This document shows positions 6,617 through 14,808 of a stretch of 17,745 nucleotides of DNA, piece by piece. Origin of the DNA: Cyanobacteria bacterium UBA9579 (lineage in GTDB: Bacteria > Cyanobacteriota > Vampirovibrionia > Gastranaerophilales > UBA9579). The notes below the pieces were generated by a model. It was not told the origin of the DNA and did no database searches. It saw nothing but the letters and a program-made list of their open reading frames with translations. The translations under genes were made by a program, and so were the position numbers. How positions within the stretch are numbered: the first letter of the stretch is position 1; each line of letters starts with the position of its first letter. The stretch spans positions 1,948 through 19,692 of the forward strand of contig DNSU01000151.1 of the NCBI GenBank assembly GCA_003499585.1, read 5' to 3'.

Positions 6617-8008
6617 TCAATAACTTACTACTTTTTTTCTTGTAAGTCCATATATACCAAGAAAAATTAAAGGTACTCCTATAATGATAAGCGTATTAAT
6701 TACGCCTATCATATCTGCACCAAATGCTGCAAATAATACGGGTAGCGTTGAGGAAGTGCTTAACATTGTAAACTGCACTCCAAAAACTTTCCCCCTCATA
6801 TCCTCTGCAACAGAACTATGAATAATTGTTTGAACCGGTATAGCAATTAATGCAGCTCCTAGCCCGATAAGTGATGCTACAGCATATGTAAAAATCATTC
6901 TATAAGTTAAAAGAAAAGGCGCTAAATGTATCTGCACAAAATCATATCCGGGAATATTTATACAAAGATGATTTGGAATTAGTCCTACAGTTGATAATAG
7001 AACCAGATTTATGCCAATTATAGTAAAGCCTGAAAATATTGACAGATATTTATTAACATTTCTCAGGAATTTTCCGACAATAAAAGACCCAATAACCATG
7101 CCAAAACCGCTAAATGCAATTATATAAGCAAACTTTTGTGCGCCTAGAGCCGGATTGCCAGGATATAGCTCTTCCTGACTAATGCTAATAGAAAGTATAG
7201 ACAGCATTACGATGATTGAAAACAATGTTGCCAGCTTTAGCATTGCCTGAAATATAACGGGGTTGTTTTTGATATAAATAAATCCTTGTTTTAATTCATT
7301 TATAAAGCCTCTGACTGTTTTTCTGGAAGCGCAGGTGACTTCTTCTATAGGTTGGTATTTCATGAATGATAAAAATATTGCAGAGATAATAAATAAACCG
7401 GCGATTCCCCAGTGAACTGAATTTAATCCGAAAATATTTATCAATGGGTCTCCAAGTATAAAGCCAAATATTAATGACCCCATCATGGTTGTTGTAAATA
7501 AGGAATTTGCAGCAAGGAGCTGATATTTTTTGACCAGCGCAGGAATAGAACTGGCTTCAGCCGGTACAAAGAATTGTGTTACCGATGAAACCAGAAAAGC
7601 TAAAACATAAAGCCCAAACAGTGTCCCGCTAAATAGTGGTAATAAAGCGATTAATATGGCCCTTAAAATATTAGTAGCTATTAATGTGTATTTCTTATTC
7701 CATCTGTCTATAAAAACCCCTGCCATTGCGGTTAAAAGTACAGCAGGAATAGTAAAAGCAATATAGAGATAACTTTGTAATGTTGTTGATGTGCCAAATG
7801 AACTTGCAATGACAGCTACAAAAACAACAAAGATAACTCTATCTGCAAGTTGTGAAAAAACTTGTCCAAGCCAGAGTGATAAAAAATCTTTATTTTTCAG
7901 GATAGCTCGGTATCCTTCTGACTTATTAAATGGAGATGTTTTTGTATTTTCCTGCATTGAAGGTTCTTCTATCTCAGCTTCATCTTTTGTCTCTGTTAAC
8001 ATAGGCAT
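6617..8008 (-). CDS. MFS transporter, exporter type (EntS/LplT-like family)
   Basis: The 463-aa protein has a charged cytoplasmic N-terminus of about 40 residues and roughly 12 hydrophobic segments. Family signs are a motif A variant GVFIDRWNKK after the second to third helix, the PAEASSIPALV stretch typical of the MFS_3 exporter group, a central cytoplasmic loop with basic residues near the middle, and EDMRGKVFG late in the protein, matching the RGKVFG-type loop of this group. Substrate cannot be predicted; related proteins move siderophores, drugs or lysophospholipids. The ATG at 8008 lies inside the 3' end of recO (13-nt overlap in a different frame). A second in-frame ATG at 8002 overlaps the recO stop, so either could be used. 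Confidence 0.88.
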   Translation of the reverse strand: MPMLTETKDEAEIEEPSMQENTKTSPFNKSEGYRAILKNKDFLSLWLGQVFSQLADRVIFVVFVAVIASSFGTSTTLQSYLYIAFTIPAVLLTAMAGVFIDRWNKKYTLIATNILRAILIALLPLFSGTLFGLYVLAFLVSSVTQFFVPAEASSIPALVKKYQLLAANSLFTTTMMGSLIFGFILGDPLINIFGLNSVHWGIAGLFIISAIFLSFMKYQPIEEVTCASRKTVRGFINELKQGFIYIKNNPVIFQAMLKLATLFSIIVMLSILSISISQEELYPGNPALGAQKFAYIIAFSGFGMVIGSFIVGKFLRNVNKYLSIFSGFTIIGINLVLLSTVGLIPNHLCINIPGYDFVQIHLAPFLLTYRMIFTYAVASLIGLGAALIAIPVQTIIHSSVAEDMRGKVFGVQFTMLSTSSTLPVLFAAFGADMIGVINTLIIIGVPLIFLGIYGLTRKKVVSY

Positions 8009-8778
8009 TCAATTAATTCCGGTGTCTTTAGTTTTTTATCCGATCTGATGGATATATATTCTTTCAGCAGTTTGAAACTATAATCAAGAGTTAATTGATT
8101 TACTGCGATTTTATCATCTAAAACATCTATATTATCAAATAATACTTCAGGAAAATCAGAAGTCATAGCATCTTTTAAAATTCTTATAATATTACTGTCC
8201 AAATCAGAAGTTTGATACATTTCATTTCTGCAAGAGCGACATACTACTCCTCCTGATTCTGCCGAGAAGAAAAAGTAATTTCCTTGAATTTGATTTGTGC
8301 ACTTTACACAATTATTCAGCTCTACAGCATAACCTAATTGATGCATTAATCTTAATTTGAACCTGATTACTGTCCATAAAATATCCTCTGTGCTTGAAGA
8401 TAATGATATATTTTTTAAAGTTTCAAAGAATATATCATATATTTGAGCACTGTTAGAATCATTTTCGAGCCCAAAGGTGTTAATTAATTCTGCACAGTAT
8501 ATGGCGTAAGTTAATTTTGTGATGTCTTTTCGGATTTCTTTAAAACCGTCGACTAATTCAGCCTGACATACAATGTCAAGTTTTTTTCCTTTTGCAAGAA
8601 AGACTTTATTGGCATTAAGAGTCTCCATTCTGCCGCTAAGCTTGCTGGTAGGCTTTTTTATTCCTTTTGCAACACAGCGAATTATGCCGTGATCTCTGGA
8701 ATACATTACCATTATTTTATCTGATTCCGCCAGATTATATGATTTTAGGTTTATTGCCTGAGTTGTATAATTTGCCAT
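7996..8778 (-). CDS. recO: DNA repair protein RecO
   Basis: RecO works with RecR (and RecF) to load RecA onto SSB-coated single-stranded DNA at gaps. The 260-aa product has the family layout: an N-terminal OB-fold (about 1-80) starting with TQAINLKSYNLAESD and containing the VAKGIKKPTSKLSG stretch, a helical middle, and a zinc-binding module with Cys157 and Cys160 (CVKC) and Cys180 and Cys183 (CRSC). Length is normal. The ATG at 8778 has an AGGA 12 nt upstream and a GGG too close to be useful, so translation initiation looks weak. It is the first gene of the long minus-strand cluster and overlaps the transporter gene. Confidence 0.95.
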   Translation of the reverse strand: MANYTTQAINLKSYNLAESDKIMVMYSRDHGIIRCVAKGIKKPTSKLSGRMETLNANKVFLAKGKKLDIVCQAELVDGFKEIRKDITKLTYAIYCAELINTFGLENDSNSAQIYDIFFETLKNISLSSSTEDILWTVIRFKLRLMHQLGYAVELNNCVKCTNQIQGNYFFFSAESGGVVCRSCRNEMYQTSDLDSNIIRILKDAMTSDFPEVLFDNIDVLDDKIAVNQLTLDYSFKLLKEYISIRSDKKLKTPELIECLC

Positions 8779-9296
8779 ATCCCAATTTTATCCTTTTAAA
8801 TATTGGTGATACCAAGTAGGGACACATTCGTACAACTTGTAAGCTCGTTTACGACTGCAATCATATCACCTAACTTAATAACTAAAGTATTAAGAGCATT
8901 ATTAACATTTTTAAATGAGCTAAAATTCTCTATACATATAAATTTTACCATAAATCTGCCTGTAAATTATTATTTATAACTATGGTTTTGTGGATTTTCA
9001 TAAAATGGTATTTTTAAGTTTACCTCCGAGTTAAAAGTTTCGCAATTAGTTATAAGTAAAAAATTCCATTTATTAATAATTTTGACTAAAATAGTCTTTA
9101 GCCTCTATTAATGATACATATAATTATATAATTTAAAGTTTGATTTATTAAACTTGCATAAAACAGGGTATTACCTACCAGGATACAGTAAAGGTGTTAT
9201 TTAAAGATTAACTCGTATTGTATCTCAGCTGGTTAATATAAAAATCTGGGTTTTCTCTTATAATAAATCCGGTTTATAAGAGAAAATTGAATTTTG
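8779..9296. other. AT-rich intergenic spacer with small inverted repeats
   Basis: This 518-bp spacer separates divergent recO and the 158-aa orphan gene. I see no convincing coding frame or RNA gene in it. It holds an imperfect inverted repeat pair GGTGATA/TATCACC (8805-8811 and 8864-8870), a 7-bp hairpin CTTAATA/TATTAAG (8874-8894), a small GGTA-T-TACC palindrome (9167-9175) and the strong 13-bp hairpin at 9251-9286. Promoters for both flanking genes are expected here, but no match is good enough to call. Confidence 0.6.
9251..9286 (+). repeat. 13-bp perfect hairpin in the leader of the orphan gene
   Basis: TTTTCTCTTATAA (9251-9263) pairs perfectly with TTATAAGAGAAAA (9274-9286) around a 10-nt loop. 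The only purine-rich stretch before the downstream ATG (AAGAGAAAA) lies in the right arm, so the structure could limit ribosome access. The left arm contains TATAAT (9259-9264), and its first 15 nt recur at 9775-9789 after the gene. It is not followed by a U-run and is nearly all A/T, so it is not a good intrinsic terminator. Confidence 0.65.
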
Positions 9297-9773
9297 ATGA
9301 ATCATTTTAAATTAGAAAATAATAATTTTAAAATATTTATCAAGAACTCGAGAGCAGGATTGGAAAGTCAGTTATTCGAGCCGGATTTTGATATTCCTGA
9401 AATTAAAGAATTAATGTTAAAAAATCCTGTCCCCTCTTATGTAAAAAAGCTAATAAGGGCACTGGATCGTTTGACTGTAGAAGATAGAATTATATGGTCT
9501 GCAGACTTTGAAGGCTTTTTTAGGGGGGTTGTGGTTAAAGACTGCAGGTTTTCGAATTTTAAAATAATTGTAGAACACGATAGTCCTATGGATTTTGATG
9601 ATTATAATATTGATAATTTAAATGATTTTGATTCGGCTTACAGAATAAGTCTTATTAAAGATGGAGTAGGAATTAAGAAGTTTGAATATATTATTAACCT
9701 GGAAATAGATAACGATGAAGTGATGCATCTTTTTGATACTATTGAAAGAAAACAGACACAGCTAAATAACTGA
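9297..9773 (+). CDS. Uncharacterised acidic 158-aa protein
   Basis: I do not recognise this family. The protein has no signal peptide or membrane segment and is acidic, with an Asp/Asn-rich stretch (DFDDYNIDNLNDFDS) after the middle and alternating hydrophobic residues that suggest a mixed alpha/beta fold. Codon use is AT-rich like its neighbours. I chose the ATG at 9297; a TTG directly before it would add one residue. No good Shine-Dalgarno is present, the nearest purines being in the hairpin 11 nt and more upstream. It stands alone on the plus strand between recO (divergent) and radA (convergent), with a 15-nt direct repeat on each side. Absence of frameshifts and a sensible composition support a real gene. 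Confidence 0.7.
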   Translation: MNHFKLENNNFKIFIKNSRAGLESQLFEPDFDIPEIKELMLKNPVPSYVKKLIRALDRLTVEDRIIWSADFEGFFRGVVVKDCRFSNFKIIVEHDSPMDFDDYNIDNLNDFDSAYRISLIKDGVGIKKFEYIINLEIDNDEVMHLFDTIERKQTQLNN

Positions 9774-9774
9774 T

Positions 9775-9789
9775 TTTTCTCTTATAATA
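9775..9789 (+). repeat. Second copy of a 15-nt direct repeat flanking the orphan gene
   Basis: TTTTCTCTTATAATA here is identical to 9251-9265 upstream of the orphan gene. This copy begins one base after the stop codon and merges into the left edge of the multi-hairpin element. A shorter TATAATACCA at 9783-9792 recurs at 9983-9992 on the other side of that element. Confidence 0.6.
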
Positions 9790-9960
9790 CCAAATTTCAT
9801 TAAATAAAGTATATTTATTCTGTCGGTGCTAACGCACGAACTTAAGTACTCGCTGGAATGATTGAGGACTTAAATAGGTGACCTTGTCACTGCCGTAGGC
9901 ATCAAGGCTCCTACATAAACATACTTTATTTTCATACTTGATAGAACACGATTTGGTATA
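9783..9960. repeat. Compact multi-hairpin element between convergent genes
   Basis: Outer arms ATACCAAAT (9787-9795) and ATTTGGTAT (9951-9959) are exact inverted copies. A second closing stem pairs 9802-9812 with 9921-9931 (11 bp, perfect). Enclosed are GTGC-TAAC-GCAC (9826-9837), a 10-bp stem with one mismatch (9842-9851 with 9864-9873), GTGAC-CTT-GTCAC (9878-9890) and TGCC-GTA-GGCA (9891-9901). An alternative fold pairs CCTTG (9882-9886) with CAAGG (9903-9907). The interior is richer in GC than the flanks. It lies between the ends of two convergent genes, which argues against a riboswitch leader. A palindromic mobile repeat, a non-coding RNA or a two-way transcription barrier are possible. 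Confidence 0.65.
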
Positions 9961-9998
9961 AGCTATGCTAATATTATTAAAATATAATACCAGATGAA

Positions 9999-11384
9999 TT
10001 AATCTGCTTTTACTGTTGGAATAGAGTTTGTTATAGCTTCTATTAGTCTTGAAACACCAATTATTTCAATTTTATTATTGGAGTTTTTCAAAGGCAAGCT
10101 GGACTTTGGAACTATGGCTTTTTTAAATCCAAGTTTTGCAGCTTCATTGATTCTCATATCAAGCTGTCTTACGCTTCTTATTTCTCCGGATAATCCAATT
10201 TCACCTATTATAACGGTTTCAGGATCTACTATTACATTTCTGGCACAGGTGGCAACAGCTAAAGCAACACCTAAATCTGCTGCGGGTTCCTGAATGTCTA
10301 TTCCTCCAACTACATTTATATAGACATCGTGTTTACTCAGATTAAGTCCGACTCTTCTTTCAAGAACAGCTAATATCTGTAGCACTCTGTTATATTCAAT
10401 ACCTGTTGCTACTCTTCTTGGAGAAGAATAAGAGGTCGGTCCAACCAGTGCTTGAATTTCTACCAGAAGAGGTCTTGTTCCTTCGCTGGTTGCAATTACC
10501 ACACTTCCAGGAGTTATGGTTTTGCACCTTTCTGCAAGGAATAATTCGCTTGGGTTTGTAACTTCAATAAGCCCATTATCTTCCATATTAAATACGCCGA
10601 CATCATTAGTGCTTCCAAAACGGTTTTTGATAGTGCGCAGCATTCTATATGACTTGTATCTTTCTCCTTCAAAGTAAAGGACCGTATCTACCATATGTTC
10701 AAGGACTTTAGGCCCTGCTATCATTCCGTCTTTTGTAACGTGCCCTACTATGATAATTGTTGTCCCTGTAGTTTTTGCAATAGTCATTAAAGTATTGCAG
10801 CACTCTCTAACCTGGCTTACACTTCCGGGGGAGCTTGTTATAGATTGGCTATATATTGCCTGAATGCTGTCTACAATTACAATGTCAGGGTTTAAATCAT
10901 TTATTTTTGCTTGAATTTCTTCTAAACTTGTTTCAGCGTATATATATAACTTGTCTGAATCAACATTAAGTCTGTTTGCTCTTAGTTTTATCTGTCTTGC
11001 GGATTCTTCTGCTGAAGCATATAAAACTTTAAGGTCTCTATTTGCTAATGTATTGCAAGATTGAAGAACCAGAGTAGATTTACCTATCCCAGGATCTCCT
11101 CCTATTAGCACTAGTGAGCCTCTTACAAGACCGCCCCCTAAAACACGATCATATTCTTCCATTCCTGTAGAAAAACGAATTGTATCGTCCAGAGTTACAT
11201 GTTTTAGGAGCTGTGGAGTTGATTGAGTCAGATTATTTAATAGTAAAGGTTTTTTATTATCAAATTTTTGAATTTTTTCTTCTGTTAAAGTACCCCACTC
11301 TCCGCAGTCCGGGCATTTGCCAAGATATCCGGATGCTTCATAGGCACAATTTTGACATATCCATTTAGATTTTATCTTTGCCAT
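9999..11384 (-). CDS. radA: DNA repair protein RadA (Sms)
   Basis: RadA is a RecA-like, DnaB-type ATPase that promotes branch migration of recombination intermediates. The 461-aa product has the N-terminal zinc finger (Cys10, Cys13, Cys24, Cys27), Walker A GDPGIGKST (96-104), a Walker B region DIVIVDSIQA near 167-176, the diagnostic KNRFG motif (253-257), and a C-terminal Lon-like domain carrying EPAADLG, without the Lon catalytic serine, as usual for RadA. I chose the ATG at 11384, which gives MAKIKSKWIC and has GGAG 9 nt upstream. A TTG at 11399 is open but lacks a ribosome binding site and would overlap that GGAG. Its own promoter can be seen upstream. Confidence 0.97.
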   Translation of the reverse strand: MAKIKSKWICQNCAYEASGYLGKCPDCGEWGTLTEEKIQKFDNKKPLLLNNLTQSTPQLLKHVTLDDTIRFSTGMEEYDRVLGGGLVRGSLVLIGGDPGIGKSTLVLQSCNTLANRDLKVLYASAEESARQIKLRANRLNVDSDKLYIYAETSLEEIQAKINDLNPDIVIVDSIQAIYSQSITSSPGSVSQVRECCNTLMTIAKTTGTTIIIVGHVTKDGMIAGPKVLEHMVDTVLYFEGERYKSYRMLRTIKNRFGSTNDVGVFNMEDNGLIEVTNPSELFLAERCKTITPGSVVIATSEGTRPLLVEIQALVGPTSYSSPRRVATGIEYNRVLQILAVLERRVGLNLSKHDVYINVVGGIDIQEPAADLGVALAVATCARNVIVDPETVIIGEIGLSGEIRSVRQLDMRINEAAKLGFKKAIVPKSSLPLKNSNNKIEIIGVSRLIEAITNSIPTVKAD

Positions 11385-11413
11385 ATACTTATACTCCAAG
11401 TGTTTCCAATAAT

Positions 11414-11442
11414 ATTATACCTTTTATTTGGATTTTCGTTAA
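11414..11442 (-). promoter_or_regulatory. sigma70-type promoter of radA
   Basis: On the minus strand TTAACG (11437-11442, 4 of 6 to consensus) and a perfect TATAAT (11414-11419) are separated by exactly 17 nt. The predicted transcript starts about 25 nt before the ATG at 11384, leaving a short leader that includes the GGAG. Confidence 0.6.
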
Positions 11443-11697
11443 AAAATCTATTTTAAAGATGCAAATATTTCATATCGTTTGTAAGATATTAATTATTTGT
11501 AACAATAAATCAGAATATAAATTATTCGTATCTTTAATGTAAAAGTTTAAAAACTTAAGCTGTGATTTATTATTGAGTTATTTCGCAGGCTATATATGTT
11601 GAAGTAGTTTATTGTAAATAAAAGTAAATAATAAAGATTGTATTTAGCATGTTTTTTTATTGAGTGACGTTTTAACAGTACCAAATACATGTGTGTT

Positions 11698-11702
11698 AGA
11701 GG
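11698..11702 (+). promoter_or_regulatory. Shine-Dalgarno deciding the start of the 399-aa gene
   Basis: AGAGG lies 6 nt before the ATG at 11709. An in-frame TTG at 11703 directly abuts the site and cannot use it. Confidence 0.7.
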
Positions 11703-11708
11703 TTGCGC

Positions 11709-12908
11709 ATGATAAAGACAAATATAAATCCTAATTTAAATGCATTCCAGCATAATATCAATTTTAAAAAGTTAGCTGAAGATTTAAAGGCTAAGAATAT
11801 TGATAATGCTGAAAAAAAAGATATAGAAGCAGAGCATGACCCTAAGTTATATGATAGTATTCATAAAGCTCATGATGAAGTTTTACCATCTGATTTGAGA
11901 ACTAAATTTAGAGTTAATGTCAATCAGGCTTCTTCTCTTCCTGAATATGCAGTCAGGGGCTTAAAAGGTGATCCTGATGCTAACTTCTTTGAGTTTTTAC
12001 AATTAGCAAAGATTCCATATTATGTCGGCGGTCCGGTTTTAGCGTGGTGCTTTGCAGCAGGGGGTAAAGCTGCAAAAGAAGTTACACGTCAAAAAGCTGT
12101 TGGTGTTGGTCTTTTTTACCTTGCTGCCATAATGGCTGGTAAGGCTGTCAACATTCCTGTGAAAATGTTCAGGGGAGTTGATCTGGACCAGTCCTATAAA
12201 AAGATTGTAAGGTTAAGAACAAGAACACCTGATGGTTTGTCTCCAATGAGAAAAGAATACCATAAGGTTTATGAAAGTATTGATTTTACTTATCTTGATT
12301 TATTACGTCAGGGAGAAGATAAAGCGATTCAGAACCATAGGATTGTAAACAGGACTTTTGATTCTATTGCTAGTAAAATGGGGTTTAGTAAAAGTCTCAA
12401 TGACTCTGATTCAGCAGTAAAACCTAATATTAAAAAGTTAATTATAATGTCAAGAGCCTGGAAATATGCTCTGACAGTTCCATACGCAGCTTTAGCTATC
12501 GGGCTGTCTTCACAGGATAGTTGGAAAACATTGGGCAATAATTTAAAAGGTGATTTCATTAGAAATTCACTTGTGAATAAGCAGGGAATAAGTCCATTAA
12601 AGAATATTCTTTTCCGAGCAAAAGGGGCTGGCCTGACTTTAAAAGGTCATTTATGGAATACATTTAAAAGCAGTGCAAAAGATTTCTGGAATGGAAAAGG
12701 AGCTGCAGGTATTGGGAAGTACTTTGGAAAAATAACTATGATAGGTGCTTTAGCTGCTACGCTAGTTGCAAATTGGACTATTCTTAAAAATAGCTCCTTA
12801 AAAGGTGAAGATGTGCTGGATGCTGCTAAGTATCCTGATGCTATAAAAGAAAAAAGACATAACCTTATACATAATGCATTTGACGTAATAGGTAAGACCA
12901 GGGTTTAG
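11709..12908 (+). CDS. Uncharacterised membrane-associated protein, paralogue of its neighbour
   Basis: I do not recognise the 399-aa product as a named family. It starts with an Asn-rich leader (MIKTNINPNLNAFQHNINF) and a charged stretch rich in Lys, Asp and Glu (20-66), with no classical signal peptide. Moderately hydrophobic segments lie at about 102-118, 131-149, 252-268 and 341-359, so it is probably membrane-inserted or peripherally attached. Residues 130-163 align with residues 120-154 of the next gene's product: both have VG-x-G, then (F/Y)LA, and end in P-(V/L)-K-4-GVD-(L/I)-(D/N)-Q-x-Y. The stop is followed after 16 nt by the next gene. It is the first gene of a three-gene unit ending in an amylase-like protein. 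Confidence 0.8.
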   Translation: MIKTNINPNLNAFQHNINFKKLAEDLKAKNIDNAEKKDIEAEHDPKLYDSIHKAHDEVLPSDLRTKFRVNVNQASSLPEYAVRGLKGDPDANFFEFLQLAKIPYYVGGPVLAWCFAAGGKAAKEVTRQKAVGVGLFYLAAIMAGKAVNIPVKMFRGVDLDQSYKKIVRLRTRTPDGLSPMRKEYHKVYESIDFTYLDLLRQGEDKAIQNHRIVNRTFDSIASKMGFSKSLNDSDSAVKPNIKKLIIMSRAWKYALTVPYAALAIGLSSQDSWKTLGNNLKGDFIRNSLVNKQGISPLKNILFRAKGAGLTLKGHLWNTFKSSAKDFWNGKGAAGIGKYFGKITMIGALAATLVANWTILKNSSLKGEDVLDAAKYPDAIKEKRHNLIHNAFDVIGKTRV

Positions 12909-12924
12909 GGAGAAAAAAATAGGA

Positions 12925-14808
12925 ATGGTAAGATCTATCCAACAAAATAATAATTTTACCAGTGCGCAATTTCGCGCACAAAGTGCCATTCTTAGCAATC
13001 GCAGTCAGTTTGTATCTGATGTGTTTAAGGATTTTTATTTCATTAAACCCACTGCCCTCCCACCTAAAGGTCAGCTTATACAGGGAAGTATGCTTCCAAA
13101 ACCTAAAGACCTCTATAATGAGTATAAAGATGCAGCAAAAACTTTCTACAAAGCTTTAAAAGGGGAAGGCGGAGATTATCAGATTGGTAAATTAAATGAT
13201 TCAGCTGTTGGTCTTGGAAGTTTAGCCATTGCATCTATACTTTCCTCTAAAGGTGCAACTCCTATGGCAAAAACAATGGAATTTGTAGGTTTTGGAACCT
13301 GGTTTTTAGCTATGTCCATATGGCCTAAATTCTTTGTCGGAAAGCCTCTAAAAGCACTTACGGGAGTTGATATCAATCAGGAATATATCGATAGTCAGGG
13401 AAGAAAAAAGAGATTCTTTGAAGATCCGCAGTATCATCCATGGGATCTTATGAGTGACAAGCAAATAAATGAAGTGGGTAAAAAACTTAGAATCCCTGAA
13501 AATATAGAAAGCCGCAAAGAAGTTATCCAGAATAAAATGACACAAGTTGCTACACAGGCAAATACTTTATGGATGTTAACTGCCGGATTCTCAACACCTA
13601 TTTTATCAAGTTTAATAGCTGATCAGTTAAGAAAACCGATTAAAACAATTATTGGTCTTGTTAATACTGAGATAGCCAACGTTAAGTTGAAGGCTGCTTC
13701 TGGAGCGACTGATTTTATCAGTAATTTTGTAAATAGACTTACTGATATGAAAATGGTATCAAATGAGAAAAAGTTAAATGAGCTGCTTGCTCAGGGAAAT
13801 ACCGCAGGAATAAAAGACTTCTTTGCCGGTGTAGCCAGGAAATTCAATTCTAATGAGATCAGATCAGCCTTATCAGAAAAAGCAGCAGAAGTTAGCAAGA
13901 ATACAAATAAAGAAGAAGTCTTAGGCTTTTATAAAAACGTGCATAACTTGCTCAAGTCAGAAAAAGCATTATATGGATATCAAAAAGCGAGTTTGGTCAA
14001 TAAAATAGGAAATTCCTGGATAGATGTTTCCAAAAATATTCTAAAAACTTTAAAAATGCCAAAAGATGTAATGAAAAAACTGGCTGATGCTAATACAGGA
14101 CAGCGTGCCGACATTATTGCACAACATCTGCATGGTTTAGGGGCTGAAGAACTTGGTAAAATTGCCAATGATGCTGGAATAATCCCAAAAGGGCCTGTCT
14201 CAACAGCAAGACATAATCAGGTAATTTTACTTAATTCCATGAGAAAAACCTTTAAAAAGGCTCTAAATTCAGTATTTGATAAAGATACAGCTAAAGGTAC
14301 CTTTGAACAGGTTAAAGATAGATTAGGTAACAGATTATTGGATATTACGTCATCATTTGATGGTATAAGTAATGTGCTGACTAACTCAAAAGGTAAAAAT
14401 CCAGCAGTTATTGCTAAACTTCTGGGCGGAATTAAATCTCCCGATGCATGGCATGAGCTTACTGAAATCATGAAAAAAGGTGGAGAAGAAGCTTTAAGAA
14501 GCAAGCTTGGAGAAGCATTAACAAATAGAAAAGCTGTAGATAAGATTGTCAATGTTATAAAAAGTCAGGATCAGTCTCAAATAAAATCATTAAGCAGTTG
14601 GTTGGGACAAACACCAAAAGATCTTCTTGCTGATGCCGCAAAAGATTTAACTTCATACCAGAGCTGGTTCAAAAAAGTAGGTTTAATTGGAGGCGGAGTA
14701 TTATTAGGAATAACCTTGCTGACAATTTTAAGAATGGGAAAATCAAACAGTTATAATCCGGATGTGTATAAGTATAAGGAGGTAGCAGGCAATGAACCTT
14801 CAAAATAA
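12925..14808 (+). CDS. Uncharacterised 627-aa protein with C-terminal membrane anchor
   Basis: Not assignable to a known family. The protein starts with an Asn/Gln-rich leader (MVRSIQQNNNFTSAQF). Hydrophobic stretches lie at about 93-107 and 119-135, followed by the motif KPLKALTGVDINQEY (140-154) shared with the preceding gene product; another moderate hydrophobic stretch is at 214-231. Residues 250-580 are long, helical and Lys/Ala/Asn-rich without detectable repeats. Near the C-terminus a clear membrane segment (about 584-602, VGLIGGGVLLGITLLTIL) is followed by a polar 25-residue tail, as in a tail-anchored or bitopic protein. A GGGAG overlapping the preceding stop is 12 nt from the ATG, so the two genes are probably coupled. 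Its 3' end overlaps the amylase-like gene by 17 nt. Confidence 0.82.
   Translation: MVRSIQQNNNFTSAQFRAQSAILSNRSQFVSDVFKDFYFIKPTALPPKGQLIQGSMLPKPKDLYNEYKDAAKTFYKALKGEGGDYQIGKLNDSAVGLGSLAIASILSSKGATPMAKTMEFVGFGTWFLAMSIWPKFFVGKPLKALTGVDINQEYIDSQGRKKRFFEDPQYHPWDLMSDKQINEVGKKLRIPENIESRKEVIQNKMTQVATQANTLWMLTAGFSTPILSSLIADQLRKPIKTIIGLVNTEIANVKLKAASGATDFISNFVNRLTDMKMVSNEKKLNELLAQGNTAGIKDFFAGVARKFNSNEIRSALSEKAAEVSKNTNKEEVLGFYKNVHNLLKSEKALYGYQKASLVNKIGNSWIDVSKNILKTLKMPKDVMKKLADANTGQRADIIAQHLHGLGAEELGKIANDAGIIPKGPVSTARHNQVILLNSMRKTFKKALNSVFDKDTAKGTFEQVKDRLGNRLLDITSSFDGISNVLTNSKGKNPAVIAKLLGGIKSPDAWHELTEIMKKGGEEALRSKLGEALTNRKAVDKIVNVIKSQDQSQIKSLSSWLGQTPKDLLADAAKDLTSYQSWFKKVGLIGGGVLLGITLLTILRMGKSNSYNPDVYKYKEVAGNEPSK
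14776..14783 (+). promoter_or_regulatory. Near-perfect Shine-Dalgarno of the amylase-like gene
   Basis: AAGGAGGT lies inside the end of the upstream coding sequence, 8 nt before the ATG at 14792. It is the strongest ribosome binding site I noticed in the window, suggesting that the amylase-like protein is made at a higher rate than the two proteins before it. Confidence 0.8.

Larger units (their letters stand above)
11385..11708. other. Divergent intergenic region, radA / 399-aa protein
   Basis: This 324-bp AT-rich spacer holds the radA promoter at its left end. It also has an imperfect hairpin-forming stretch near 11462-11500 (CAAATA/TATTTG with ATATC/GATAT inside) and a short palindrome AAGTTT-AA-AAACTT (11543-11556). 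No small gene is apparent. A promoter for the rightward three-gene unit must lie here or upstream, but I see no confident -35/-10 pair. Confidence 0.55.

Noticed and set aside
8805..8870. Seven-base arms GGTGATA/TATCACC spaced like a tRNA acceptor stem
   Set aside because: The interval is only 66 nt, and neither strand shows a T-arm GGTTCRA motif, a proper anticodon stem-loop or a D-arm. It is at best a chance or minor inverted repeat.
9783..9960. Riboswitch (a GTCACTG stretch vaguely like part of a cobalamin riboswitch)
   Set aside because: The conserved B12 box and other core elements are not visible, and both neighbouring genes end at this spot, so there is no downstream gene to regulate.
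12962..13159. 65-codon plus-strand frame inside the 627-aa gene
   Set aside because: No initiation signal, and fully nested in a longer gene with better coding character.
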